Origin: Paracoccus aestuarii
GTDB taxonomy: Bacteria > Pseudomonadota > Alphaproteobacteria > Rhodobacterales > Rhodobacteraceae
Direction of reading: 5' to 3'
Assembly: GCF_028553885.1 (NCBI RefSeq)
Contig: NZ_CP067169.1
Location: forward strand, 2,921,001 to 2,985,000
Length of the DNA: 64,000 nucleotides
The notes under the pieces are model-generated. The model saw nothing but the letters and a program-made list of their open reading frames with translations. It was not told the DNA's origin and made no database searches. Shown here piece after piece: positions 25,555 to 34,627 of the stretch (its first letter is position 1; each line of letters starts with the position of its first letter). A program made the position numbers and the translations under genes.

Positions 25555-25898
25555 TCCCGGTTCCGGCGAACACGCGGGTCTGGCTGGCGGCCGGGGTGAC
25601 CGACATGCGCAAGGGGTTCACGGCGCTGGCAGCGCAGGCCGAGGCGGTGCTGAAGCAAGACCCGTTCGCCGGGCATCTGTTCGTCTTCCGAGGCCGAAGG
25701 GGTGATCTGGTCAAGGTCATCTGGTGGGATGGCCAGGGCGCCTGCATGTTCCTGAAGCGGCTGGAGAAGGGGCGGTTCGTCTGGCCCTCGGCGAAGGAGG
25801 GGAAGGTGGCGCTGACGCCTGCGCAGTTGTCGATGCTCCTGGAGGGGATCGACTGGCGGGCGCCGCAGCGGACGTGGCGGCCCTTGGCAGCGGGATAG
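25551..25898 (+). CDS. tnpB: IS66 accessory protein TnpB (Orf2)
   Basis: 115 residues, starting at GTG 25551 inside the tnpA stop. The family pattern is complete: [40 protein letters not shown], and [20 protein letters not shown]. TnpB of IS66 is a small protein of unknown biochemical activity required for movement. The 58-bp gap to tnpC follows. Confidence 0.95.
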   Translation: MIPVPANTRVWLAAGVTDMRKGFTALAAQAEAVLKQDPFAGHLFVFRGRRGDLVKVIWWDGQGACMFLKRLEKGRFVWPSAKEGKVALTPAQLSMLLEGIDWRAPQRTWRPLAAG

Positions 25899-25956
25899 CC
25901 TGCTCATCCTGCAATCTATGATTCCCACAAGGAATACAGTGAGATAAACTCCTCAC

Positions 25957-27456
25957 ATGCTGGATCAGACCCTGACCTTGCCGGAAGACCCCGAGGAGTT
26001 GCGCAGCTTCACCGCGCGGCTTCTGGCCGAGGTCAAGGCGCAGGCAATCCTGATCGAGAAGCTTCGGCACCAGCTTGCAGGACACCGTGCGCACCGGTTC
26101 GGGGCCTCGTCCGAGACAGCGGAACAGCTCCAGCTGGCGCTGGAGACCAGCGAGATCGCCGCCGCAGCGATGACCGCCCGGATGAAGCTGCCCGACATCG
26201 AGGAGAAGGACAGACCGAAGCGTCGTCCGATCCCCGATCATATCCCCCGGATGGAGGTTGAACTGGCCCCCGGCGCCGATGCCTGTGCCGATTGCGGCGG
26301 CCGTCTGCGCCGGATCGGCGAGGATGTGACCGAAGAACTGGAATACGTGCCCGGCCGCTTCATTGTGAACCGGATCGTCCGCCCGCGCTTCGCATGCGCC
26401 TGCTGCGAACGGTTCATCCAGGCCCCGCTACCCTCGCGCCCCATCGAACGCGGCCGCCCTGGTCCGGGCCTGCTGGCCCATGTGCTGGTCAGCAAATACG
26501 CCGATCATCTTCCCTTGTATCGCCAGAGCCAGATCTTCGACCGCGAGGGGCTTGATCTGGATCGCTCCACGCTGGCTGACTGGGTCGGCAAGACCACCGC
26601 CTTACTGGAGCCCATTGCTGACGCCATCGGTCGCCATGTTCTGTCGGCTGAGGCGATCTTTGCCGATGACACGCCGATCAGCATGCTCGCCCCCGGCACC
26701 GGCAAGACCCAGACCGCAAGGCTCTGGACCTACGCCCGCGATGAACGGCCCTGGGGTGGCACTGCACCGCCAGCGGCGTGGTATAGGTTCTCCGGCGACC
26801 GCAAAGGCCAGCACCCCAAGGACCATCTCGCCCGCTACCGGGGGTGGATGCATGCCGATGGCTACGCCGGGTTCGAGGACCTCTACCGCTCTGGCGCCAT
26901 CCGCGAGGTCGCCTGCATGGCCCATGTGCGGCGCAAGTTCGTCGACATCCACCGATCGCAGGGTTCCCCGATCGCCGAAGAGGCCATCGGCCGGATCGCG
27001 CAGCTCTACGCCGTCGAGAAAGAGGCCAGAGGGTCGCCGCCGGATGTCCGGGTCGCGCTTCGCAAGGCGCATGCAGCCCCGGTCTTCGACGACTTGGAGG
27101 TCTGGTTGGCCCTGCAACTCACAACGATCTCGGGCAAATCCCCGCTCGCGGCCGCCATCCGTTACGCGCTGACCCGCACGGAACGCCTGCGTCACTACCT
27201 CGGCCACGGCATCCTGGAGCTCGATAACAACGCGGCCGAACGAGGCATGCGTGCTGTCGCCCTGGGGCGGAAGAACTACCTCTTCGTCGGCTCCGAGGCA
27301 GGCGGCAAGGCCGCCGCAATCGCCTACACCCTGATCGAAACGGCCAAGCTCAATGCCGTCGATCCACACGGCTGGCTCGCCGACACCCTCGCCCGTATCC
27401 CAGACTACAAGATCACCAAGGTCGACGAACTGCTGCCTTGGCGCTGGAACGGGTAG
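25957..27456 (+). CDS. tnpC: IS66-family transposase TnpC
   Basis: 499 residues. In order: an N-terminal leucine-zipper-like helix (about 15-45, LTARLLAEVKAQAILIEKLRH type), a zinc-finger segment (DACADCGGRLRRIGED and RFACACCERFIQAPLP), and the DDE domain (IFADDTPISMLAPGTGKTQT; WMHADGYAGFEDLY; ILELDNNAAERGMRAVALGR with the catalytic Glu). A C-terminal helix IETAKLNAVDPHGWLADTLA ends the protein as usual. The stop lies inside the right inverted repeat. No frameshift. Confidence 0.96.
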   Translation: MLDQTLTLPEDPEELRSFTARLLAEVKAQAILIEKLRHQLAGHRAHRFGASSETAEQLQLALETSEIAAAAMTARMKLPDIEEKDRPKRRPIPDHIPRMEVELAPGADACADCGGRLRRIGEDVTEELEYVPGRFIVNRIVRPRFACACCERFIQAPLPSRPIERGRPGPGLLAHVLVSKYADHLPLYRQSQIFDREGLDLDRSTLADWVGKTTALLEPIADAIGRHVLSAEAIFADDTPISMLAPGTGKTQTARLWTYARDERPWGGTAPPAAWYRFSGDRKGQHPKDHLARYRGWMHADGYAGFEDLYRSGAIREVACMAHVRRKFVDIHRSQGSPIAEEAIGRIAQLYAVEKEARGSPPDVRVALRKAHAAPVFDDLEVWLALQLTTISGKSPLAAAIRYALTRTERLRHYLGHGILELDNNAAERGMRAVALGRKNYLFVGSEAGGKAAAIAYTLIETAKLNAVDPHGWLADTLARIPDYKITKVDELLPWRWNG

Positions 27457-27743
27457 CGGTCAGGCCGGACGGTTACCCTTCGGTTGACGCTGTGGCCTGA
27501 ACGCGGCGGCGCGTCAGGATGCGGCTGAGCACGTTCGTTCAAATCAGAACCGTGAAGATCTCGATCGACGGTTCAACGCTTAGGGCGGCTGGGAACGCTC
27601 ACGTGGAACTGGTCGCTGTCTCTTCGTTCAGCATGGTAGTTATCCTGATTAACGAAACCTTTAAAAACATCTTCAAACCCATATCATCACGGGTAGTTGC
27701 ACAGTATGTGATCAAGCTGTGAGATGACTGGAGGTGGTCCCCT

Positions 27744-29192
27744 GTGCTCGACAAGCTGAAGTCAATGTTGCGGTCTGACGACCTGCTTCCAACCCTGACG
27801 GTCTTCCCGGAAATTGACCAGGAGAAGATTCGCAAGGAGCTAAGGCTCGACGAAGAGGGGCAGCAGCGCGGAAGCAACCAGCAGCCTGCTTCTGGAACTA
27901 CCAGCTTTGACGCGGTGGAGGCGCGGATCATCAACCGGATTAACGACGTCCGCAACAAGGGCCTCGAGAACTACGAGAACAATCGGCAGGTTTATAACGA
28001 GCGCCTGTCACGCGCGGGGACGATGCGAAAGGAAGTCGAGATCGTCGCACAGAATGCGAGCGGCGACTACCTGACGGCGGTGCGCGGCTGGAAGGCCCAG
28101 ATGACCTCCGTGACGGAGCGGCTATTCGAAACCTTCCAGCACCGGAAGGAGTTCCGCGAGCGGCATGGTCTCCGTCGCCCCGCCAAGCATTTCGAGGGCT
28201 GGGGAAGGTTTGCCGCTACTGTCATCATCTTCATCGGCATCGAAACGGCGCTGAATGCCTTCATGTTCTCGCGCGGGAACGAGCAGGGCCTCGTTGGCGG
28301 GGGAATGACAGCATTTGTCTTTTCGTTGGTGAACGTAATCATGAGCTTGCTGCTCGGTGTCTGGGCCTGCAATCTCAACCACAGCAAGCTATTTCGTAAA
28401 CTTATTGGGCTCTGCAGCTTGGCGGGCTGGATTCTGTTAGCTCTAGCGGTGAACCTTACGGTCGCCCACTTTCGGGATTTGATCGACGCGCAGGTAAGTT
28501 GGTCCAACGCAATCCAAGAGGCTGTGCCCGCTCTTCGGGCGAACTTGTTCGGTTTGACCAGCATGGACAGCTGGTTCCTGTTTGCGCTTGGATCCCTGAT
28601 CTCCATCTTTGCTTTCATTAAGGGATGGTATGCCTTCGACCCATTTCCTGGATACAGCAAGGTCGAAACAGACCTCGCTTACGCGCGCGCGGATCACGCC
28701 GGACATTTCGAGGACGCCATTTCGGAGCTCACGGACAAGCGTGATCAGGCGATCGACGAACTGCGCGATGCTGACCAACAAGTCCGGGACGGGATCTCCC
28801 AAGCTATTGATGCCCTTTACGGACACTCAACGCTGAACGCACATCTCGAAGGTTTTCTAGATCAGTGCGACACGAAGGTTGCATATCTGCTAGCAGTCTA
28901 CAGAGATGCCAACCTCGCCGCGCGCACCGAACCGGCGCCACCCAGTTTTTCGACCGGCCACAGTTTCCCAGCCTTCCGGACAGCCATCACGGCCGACGAG
29001 GGCAGGAAGAAGACGGCGGAAGAGGAAGCGCAGAAAATCACGCAAGCCGTAGAGTCTGCCATCAGGCAGATATTCGAGAGCTTCAGATCCGCAGTTGTCG
29101 AATTCCAATTGCCTGAGGAAGTCCAGCGCGGGGTATCCTTCTCAGGACCCTTAGTGCCTTCCGTGCGTGCGCCCGCCGGAGAGCCAGTCTGA
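27744..29192 (+). CDS. Membrane protein of a TolQ/OmpA-associated cassette (unknown function)
   Basis: 482 residues from a GTG at 27744 with a good GGAGG site at 27730. The N-terminal ~150 residues are charged and helical (MTSVTERLFETFQHRKEFRE). Four or so membrane segments follow between about residues 155 and 300: FAATVIIFIGIETALNAFMF, MTAFVFSLVNVIMSLLLGVW, IGLCSLAGWILLALAVNLTV and MDSWFLFALGSLISIFAFIK. The C-terminal ~170 residues are mostly coiled-coil-like (LTDKRDQAIDELRDADQQVR; EEEAQKITQAVESAIRQIFE). I know no family for it. It overlaps the next gene by 1 nt and starts a four-gene unit with a proton-channel-like pair, so it is probably a structural or effector part of the same membrane machine. 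Confidence 0.75.
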   Translation: MLDKLKSMLRSDDLLPTLTVFPEIDQEKIRKELRLDEEGQQRGSNQQPASGTTSFDAVEARIINRINDVRNKGLENYENNRQVYNERLSRAGTMRKEVEIVAQNASGDYLTAVRGWKAQMTSVTERLFETFQHRKEFRERHGLRRPAKHFEGWGRFAATVIIFIGIETALNAFMFSRGNEQGLVGGGMTAFVFSLVNVIMSLLLGVWACNLNHSKLFRKLIGLCSLAGWILLALAVNLTVAHFRDLIDAQVSWSNAIQEAVPALRANLFGLTSMDSWFLFALGSLISIFAFIKGWYAFDPFPGYSKVETDLAYARADHAGHFEDAISELTDKRDQAIDELRDADQQVRDGISQAIDALYGHSTLNAHLEGFLDQCDTKVAYLLAVYRDANLAARTEPAPPSFSTGHSFPAFRTAITADEGRKKTAEEEAQKITQAVESAIRQIFESFRSAVVEFQLPEEVQRGVSFSGPLVPSVRAPAGEPV

Positions 29193-30040
29193 TGTCGCGG
29201 GCAAAGGGGCGCGCGTCTTCGACTCGTGGCGCTCGTCGCGGACGCGGCGGCACGAAAGGCGGCCTAAGCACACCAGTCCTCGTCATTGGCGCCATCGCCG
29301 TCATCGTGTCACTTGGAGGCGGGTTCTGGTGGGCAGGACGACAGACTGCATTGGCGGCCGTCGACTCGACGACGCTTTGTCCCCTCGCCAGCGGACCGGT
29401 CGCTATGACCTCCATCCTTTTAGACCTGACCGATCCTTTGTCTCCGGCGCAGCACTCCCAGTTGATGGCATGGTTGGAAGAGGAAATCGATGCGGCGACC
29501 AGGGGGACGCAGTTCACCTTGGGAGTCGTAAGTGAGCACCCAGAGAAGTGGGGCGCTACGGAGCCGCTCTGCAAGCCTCAGGATGCCGCTTCTGCGAGCG
29601 CACTGACCCAGAACGTCCGTCTGGTTGGTGACCGTTACCGCGAGCGCTTCTTGGCGCCACTCAAGGCAAATCTAGAGCAGATGGTGAGCGCATCAGGCGC
29701 GAACAGTTCTCCGATCATGGAGAGCCTTCAGGCTTTAGTTTCGGCAACGCCCGGCTTTGTGACCTATGGAGGGCCGCGCCGCATCGTTCTGGTTTCGGAC
29801 CTTCTCCAGCACAGCGACGTCCTGAGCTTCTATCGTGGTGGCGACTGGGAGAGTTTCAGCAACTCCCGCGACTACCAGCGCGTCGGCGCGACCCTCAGCA
29901 ACGCGGTGGTGCAGATCTACCAAGTGCCGCGTCCGGCCGAAAGCATCAGAAACTCGGATGCTGTCGATGACTTCTGGCTTCGGTATTTTGAAAGGCAGGG
30001 GACGCAGGCGCCCAGCGTCAAGCGACTGGGAGACCTTTAA
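29192..30040 (+). CDS. Membrane-anchored VWA-like protein of the same cassette
   Basis: 282 residues. A basic N-terminus (RAKGRASSTRGARRGRGG) precedes one membrane segment (STPVLVIGAIAVIVSLGGGF), leaving a periplasmic domain. Its strands TSILLDLTDPLSPAQHSQLM (DxTxxxS-like) and RRIVLVSDLLQHSDVLSFYR recall the von Willebrand A/Rossmann-type fold, and the AVDDFWLRYFERQG helix near the end fits such a fold; this is by eye only. It overlaps both neighbours by 1 nt (TGATG and TAATG junctions), implying tight stoichiometric expression with the membrane protein and the TolQ/MotA-like subunit. Confidence 0.75.
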   Translation: MSRAKGRASSTRGARRGRGGTKGGLSTPVLVIGAIAVIVSLGGGFWWAGRQTALAAVDSTTLCPLASGPVAMTSILLDLTDPLSPAQHSQLMAWLEEEIDAATRGTQFTLGVVSEHPEKWGATEPLCKPQDAASASALTQNVRLVGDRYRERFLAPLKANLEQMVSASGANSSPIMESLQALVSATPGFVTYGGPRRIVLVSDLLQHSDVLSFYRGGDWESFSNSRDYQRVGATLSNAVVQIYQVPRPAESIRNSDAVDDFWLRYFERQGTQAPSVKRLGDL

Positions 30041-31308
30041 TGGCCCGGAAAAGCACCAAGCGAATCTACGGCACAACCGGTCATCCCATGCAGGAGGCAG
30101 CGCCGTTGGGCATCGCCTTCGTGGTAGGCGTAGGCGGATGCATAGCACTTAAGTTTTTGCCGCTTCACCCCCTCTTTGGCGCGATTTTTGCGGGTCTCGT
30201 TCTCGTGGCCTATGCCCTCTACACCTACAACGCCACATCCCTTCGTCTCGACTCGGAGACGATCGGCGACAATTGCTACTACCTCGGCTTCCTCTTCACT
30301 CTGACATCCTTGGCAGTAACGCTCTACTTCGTCATCGAAGCCCCTTCCGAGCGCCGAGCTGACATGATCCCCGAAATCATCGCGGGCTTTGGTGTGGCGC
30401 TTTCCTCCACGATCTTCGGCGTGTTCCTGCGCGTGCTGATGATGCAGTTCAAGATCGACATGGACAGTCGAGAGCGCCACGAGCGTCAGGCCTTGAATGA
30501 CGCGTCACGCCGGTTCCGGACCGAGCTCGGCATGAGCCTTGACCAGGTCAAGACGTTCTCGGTCGAGAGTCTCCAGCAGAACGTCGAGCGGGAGAAGCGC
30601 ATGCGGGAGGCGTTCGATACGCTGCTTTCAGACATGCAGCAGGAACTGCTGAAGTCCGCACAGGAATTTGGACCGGCGCTGCGGGAAAGTGTGCGCATAC
30701 AGACCGAAGCCTCTCTTGATCTGGTGACGAAGGCCGTTAAGGACTCCAGTGCCGTAGCTGCAGAGGGCATCCGGAAGGCGGTTGAGGAGATGTCTGCAAC
30801 GGCGACGGAGCTAACCGGACATAATGTCGAAGCGGCCGAACGCATCCGCAAGAGTGTTTCCACGATCGTCGCAGCTGCCGAAAGCCTCTCCACCGACGTC
30901 GCCCACACCAGCGCAACCCTGGCGCGGGCGCAAGAGGTGGTCAGCGACTTCACGACCCGGTTCGAGCAAGAGATAGAATCAGGCAGCAAGACGATGGCCG
31001 GAGCCTTGGAAACTGCGGGCAAGGCCATCGAGGGCGGCGCGCACATATTCACGGTTGCAACTGAGCGATCTGGCGAGGCGATCCAGACGAGCGCCGATCG
31101 GATCAAGCAAAACCTTGAAAGCAGTGCAGCGAAACTTGGGGAAGCCGGCGATCGGCTTGCTGGTCGGCTGGATGCAGAAGGGTCGACGCCTGGTATTGTC
31201 GTTCCGGGTCCTGGAGCAAATGCGGATCGCGACGAGGATGGTGCTACTCAGGCCGGACCCGCAGAGGCACCTGAAAGCAAGACTTGGAGATGGGGCCGGA
31301 GGACTTAA
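30040..31308 (+). CDS. MotA/TolQ/ExbB-like (ZorA-like) channel subunit with long coiled-coil tail
   Basis: 422 residues. Four hydrophobic segments lie in the first ~135 residues; the last two, YYLGFLFTLTSLAVTLYFVI and IIAGFGVALSSTIFGVFLRV, match the TM3/TM4 pattern of the MotA/TolQ/ExbB family. Residues ~140-370 form a long amphipathic tail with many Ala, Glu and Lys repeats (KAVEEMSATATELTGHNVEA; TMAGALETAGKAIEGGAHIF). A channel head with a long cytoplasmic tail is the design of ZorA in Zorya anti-phage systems, but also of some uncharacterised motors. The adjacent gene encodes the expected OmpA/MotB-type partner. Start is the ATG overlapping the previous stop. Confidence 0.82.
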   Translation: MARKSTKRIYGTTGHPMQEAAPLGIAFVVGVGGCIALKFLPLHPLFGAIFAGLVLVAYALYTYNATSLRLDSETIGDNCYYLGFLFTLTSLAVTLYFVIEAPSERRADMIPEIIAGFGVALSSTIFGVFLRVLMMQFKIDMDSRERHERQALNDASRRFRTELGMSLDQVKTFSVESLQQNVEREKRMREAFDTLLSDMQQELLKSAQEFGPALRESVRIQTEASLDLVTKAVKDSSAVAAEGIRKAVEEMSATATELTGHNVEAAERIRKSVSTIVAAAESLSTDVAHTSATLARAQEVVSDFTTRFEQEIESGSKTMAGALETAGKAIEGGAHIFTVATERSGEAIQTSADRIKQNLESSAAKLGEAGDRLAGRLDAEGSTPGIVVPGPGANADRDEDGATQAGPAEAPESKTWRWGRRT

Positions 31309-31382
31309 ACCGTGATGCGTCACTCTCAGGTCATCAGGTCCATGATTGTTAATCATCAGGCCCTGGCGGAAAGGTTCCAGCG

Positions 31383-32432
31383 GTGTTGAGGCCTGGTTCT
31401 GGATCGAGTCGCGACTACAAGCGAGGCGCCGTCATGGGGCTGACGGTGGCCGAAGCTTTCATCCTCCTATCCTTCATTCTGCTTCTGCTATTCACTTGGT
31501 GGCAGGTTGATACCGAAAAGCGGAGCCTGCTTTTGGCCGACAACCTTGGGGAGATTTCCGACTCCGACAAGGCTAGCATCATCGCGGGCTTGAGCGACGG
31601 AACCTTTGCGATGGCGCGCGCACTGCGAGCAGCAGGACTCGGAGAACAGGATCAAGCCGCCATTGAGGATACTGAGCGATACAGCCGATTTATGCGCGAG
31701 GAGGACCTCAAGCGCCTAATGAGCGGCGCTGTGGAGCTGGAGCCCGGAACCCGGCTGAAGCTGTCCGAAGTCGTTGAGGTTACTCCGGAGACCCGCCTGC
31801 GTGCAACGCTGGACGATCTTCTTCTCCCAAACAGTGCAGTGACACAGGCCAGTGACCGCTTGGCGCAGGCGGCAGCTGCAGAGGAAGGCCTTGTCGGTAT
31901 GCTCGAGCGCGAACTCGGCGACAAGATCCGGGCTGCAGGCGGTGAGATCAAGGCCGACGGCACGATCATCCTGCCCCAGAACATTCTGTTCAATGCCGGA
32001 GAAGATCGGATCCGAGATCCGGAGCTGCTCCGGCAGTTCTGCGGTCCCTGGGTCCAAACCCTCCAGTCATCTGGTCTTGATATCTCGGATTTGAAGATCG
32101 AAGGCCATGCATCCTCAGAAGGGCAGCCCAACCAGACCTCCGAGGAAGCCTACATCTATAATCTCGGCCTGTCGCAGCGACGCGCCCAAAATGCCCTGCA
32201 GGTGTGTCTTGGTGGCCTGAAGAACGGCGATTTGTTGAGCTGGGCGCGGGGACGGCTTTCCTCAACAGGATATTCGTCTGCGCGCCTTGTTGCCCGCGAC
32301 GATGGAAGCGAGAACCGGGAGGCCTCCCGCCGCGTCGAATTCTCGATGGCCCTTAACCGCGAGCAGTTGCTGGAAGATATCCGGGGGGATCTCAAGAGAG
32401 AGTCGGCAACGGTCGGTCCGATGCAGCCTTAG
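31383..32432 (+). CDS. MotB/ZorB-like OmpA-domain stator partner
   Basis: 349 residues from a GTG at 31383; an ATG at 31434 is a second possibility. A single membrane helix near the N-terminus, LTVAEAFILLSFILLLLFTW, has an acidic residue (Glu24) at its start where MotB/ZorB carry the ion-binding Asp. A helical region follows, then a peptidoglycan-binding OmpA domain (about 200-340): IILPQNILFNAGEDRIRD, LKIEGHASSEGQPNQTSEEA, LGLSQRRAQNALQVCLGG, NREASRRVEFSMAL. Together with the preceding gene it should form a 5:2 ion-driven motor anchored to the cell wall. A 74-bp gap separates the two genes, with the palindrome atgattgttaatcat in it. Confidence 0.85.
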   Translation: MLRPGSGSSRDYKRGAVMGLTVAEAFILLSFILLLLFTWWQVDTEKRSLLLADNLGEISDSDKASIIAGLSDGTFAMARALRAAGLGEQDQAAIEDTERYSRFMREEDLKRLMSGAVELEPGTRLKLSEVVEVTPETRLRATLDDLLLPNSAVTQASDRLAQAAAAEEGLVGMLERELGDKIRAAGGEIKADGTIILPQNILFNAGEDRIRDPELLRQFCGPWVQTLQSSGLDISDLKIEGHASSEGQPNQTSEEAYIYNLGLSQRRAQNALQVCLGGLKNGDLLSWARGRLSSTGYSSARLVARDDGSENREASRRVEFSMALNREQLLEDIRGDLKRESATVGPMQP

Positions 32433-32475
32433 ACGGGTCAATGCTCCCGCGGTTGGATGCTCAACTGCTTTCCGA

Positions 32476-34515
32476 TCAACCCCACATTGCTCGCATATTG
32501 GCGGCAATGTCGATTGGTGCAGGTGCGGGCCGCGCCTCGCTGGCGACCGGCGCAGGCGACCAGTTCACCGCCTCAAACCGGTCGAGGATCGCGCTCGGAA
32601 TGAACCGCGTCCGCATCGCGTAGACGTGCCGGTCACCATTGCGCGTCTGCTGCGTGACGTAGAAGCGGAGTGGCAGGCCAAGCGTCAGCTGGTCCTTGGC
32701 ACGTGTCATCGCAACGTAGAGAAGGCGGCGCTCCTCCTCCAGCTCGTGCGTGCTGCCGGTGCCCAGGTCCGATGGGATGCAGCCATCAACCGCGTTCAGG
32801 ATGTGGACCGACCGCCATTCCTGGCCCTTGGCGGAATGGATCGTCGAGAGGATGAGGTAGTCCTCGTCCTTGAGCGGCACGCCAGCCTGATCGCTGGTGG
32901 CATCCGGCGGATCCAGCGTCAGCTCGGTCAGGAAGGCTTCTGCGGAAAGGTATCCTGCGGCGATCTGCTCCAGCTGCAGAAGGTCTGCGCGCCTTGCCTC
33001 GGCATCCTCGTGAATGCGGTCGAGATGCGGGTCATACCAGCCGCGGGCGAGACCGATAGCGGCGGGCCAAGGCGCCTCGGTAGTCATCGCAGCCACAAAG
33101 TCGGTCCAGGACGCGTCCGCTCGCGGCGGTGGCGCGACATCGCCCCAAGCGGCACGCGGGTCCGTCGCCAAGTCCAGCGCGTCAAGAATCCGCCCCGCCG
33201 CGGTCGGGCCGACGCCGGGGATCAGTTGCAGCACGCGGAACCCTGCCACTCGGTCGCGCGGGTTGCGCTTGAGCCGCAGAACCGAGAGCAGGTCCTTCAC
33301 ATGCGCGCTATCGAGAAACTTCAGCCCGCCGAACTTGACGTAGGGAACGTTGCGGCGGGTCAGCTCGGCCTCGATCTGCGCGGCGTGGCTGGAGGTGCGG
33401 AAGAGCACCGCCTGGTCCTTGAGCCGCATCCCCGCCTCGCGGTCGGCGAGGATCCGGTCGACCATGTAGCGGGCCTGCAGCGCCTCGGTGCCCACTGTCA
33501 CGAGGCGCGGCTTCTCGACACCGGCGCGATCAGACCACAGCTCCTTGGCATGGCGCTCGGAAGCGGCAGCGATTACCGCGTTGGCAGCAGCGAGGATGGG
33601 CTGGGTGGAGCGGTAGTTCCGCTCCAGCGCAATCACCGCGGCACGGTGCGTGAAGCTGTCGGGGAAGTCGAGGATGTTGCGCACATCCGCTGCGCGGAAG
33701 GCATAGATCGACTGCGCGTCGTCGCCGACCACGGTCAGGCCTCGGCCGTCAGGCTTCAGCGCGGTGAGGATGCGGGCCTGCAGGCGGTTGGTGTCCTGAT
33801 ATTCGTCGATCAGCACATGGTCCCAGGTCGCCCCGATATGCGCGGCGAAGTCGGGCGCGGTCATGACCTGCGCCCAGGCCAGCAGCAGGTCATCGTAGTC
33901 GAGCACGTTCTGCGCCTGCTTCGCCGCAACGTAAGCGCCGAAGAGCTGCTTCAGTTGCGCCTCCGATCCCGCACACCAGGGAAAGTGCTCGCGCAGCACC
34001 TCTGCCAAGGGTGCTCCCGAGTTGACAGTGCGGGAGTAGATCGCGAGGCAGGTGCCCTTGGTCGGAAAGCGGCTCTCGGTCTTCGACAAGCCCAGCCCGT
34101 GTCGGGCAAGGTTCATCAGGTCCGCGCTGTCCTCGCGGTCGTGGATCGAAAAGTCGGGATGGAGCCCGATCGCCAAGGCGTGCTCGCGCAGCAGCCGTGC
34201 ACCGACGGCATGGAAGGTGCCGGACCAGATCAGCGCCTCGGCGGCGACGGGACTCCCCGTGGCGGCGGCCGTGATGCGCTCGACCCGGCGGGTCAGCTCG
34301 GAGGCGGCGCGGCGTGAGAAGGTCATCAGCAAAATGCGGCGGGGATCGGCTCCACCCACTAGGAGATGCGCCACGCGGTGCGCGAGCATGGCTGTCTTTC
34401 CTGATCCGGCGCCGGCAATCACCAGCAGCGGCGGCGGCAGGTCCGGACCGTCCGTCCCGAACACCACCGCCGCACGCTGTTGCTCGTTCAGCTTGTCGAG
34501 ATATGCCGTCGCCAT
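32476..34515 (-). CDS. UvrD/PcrA-type superfamily 1 DNA helicase
   Basis: 679 residues, slightly shorter than UvrD/PcrA. SF1A motifs: Q-motif MATAYLDKLNEQQRAAV, Walker A VIAGAGSGKTAMLAHRVAHL, DDLLLAWAQ, Walker B HVLIDEYQDTNRLQARIL, VVGDDAQSIYAFRAADVRN, LERNYRSTQPIL, YLILSTIHSAKGQEWRSVHI, and EERRLLYVAMTRAKDQL. It unwinds DNA 3'-5' using ATP, probably in repair. It converges on the motor cassette (43 bp between stops) and is not part of that operon. The C-terminal Tudor-like domain of PcrA is not evident. Confidence 0.93.
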   Translation of the reverse strand: MATAYLDKLNEQQRAAVVFGTDGPDLPPPLLVIAGAGSGKTAMLAHRVAHLLVGGADPRRILLMTFSRRAASELTRRVERITAAATGSPVAAEALIWSGTFHAVGARLLREHALAIGLHPDFSIHDREDSADLMNLARHGLGLSKTESRFPTKGTCLAIYSRTVNSGAPLAEVLREHFPWCAGSEAQLKQLFGAYVAAKQAQNVLDYDDLLLAWAQVMTAPDFAAHIGATWDHVLIDEYQDTNRLQARILTALKPDGRGLTVVGDDAQSIYAFRAADVRNILDFPDSFTHRAAVIALERNYRSTQPILAAANAVIAAASERHAKELWSDRAGVEKPRLVTVGTEALQARYMVDRILADREAGMRLKDQAVLFRTSSHAAQIEAELTRRNVPYVKFGGLKFLDSAHVKDLLSVLRLKRNPRDRVAGFRVLQLIPGVGPTAAGRILDALDLATDPRAAWGDVAPPPRADASWTDFVAAMTTEAPWPAAIGLARGWYDPHLDRIHEDAEARRADLLQLEQIAAGYLSAEAFLTELTLDPPDATSDQAGVPLKDEDYLILSTIHSAKGQEWRSVHILNAVDGCIPSDLGTGSTHELEEERRLLYVAMTRAKDQLTLGLPLRFYVTQQTRNGDRHVYAMRTRFIPSAILDRFEAVNWSPAPVASEARPAPAPIDIAANMRAMWG

Positions 34516-34627
34516 GCCGTGCCCTCTGAGTCTGCGGTGAGCTTAGCGGCGGAGGAACGAATTGGAAACATGCGCTGCTGCCGAGGGACGCTTCGGCTGC
34601 CCTCTCGCTCGTCGGCGCCAAGTGGAA

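Larger units (their letters stand above)
25120..27476 (+). mobile_element. Complete IS66-family insertion sequence with 8-bp target duplication
   Basis: Perfect 22-bp inverted repeats bound the element: 25120-25141 (gtaaccgtccggcctgaccg...) and the complement of 27455-27476. CCTTCGGT is duplicated directly outside (25112-25119 and 27477-27484); 8 bp is the IS66 rule. The 2357-bp element carries tnpA, tnpB and tnpC in order. Everything needed for movement appears intact, and the perfect duplication suggests a recent insertion. Confidence 0.96.

Noticed and set aside
32287..34317. Long plus-strand frame opposite the helicase gene
   Set aside because: No domain; it mirrors the UvrD-type gene whose motifs are all present on the minus strand.
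27744..34515. Calling the motor cassette plus helicase a complete Zorya system
   Set aside because: The helicase is a PcrA/UvrD-type protein on the opposite strand, not a ZorD-type SNF2 protein, and ZorC/ZorE-like genes are absent. Only the two motor subunits resemble Zorya.
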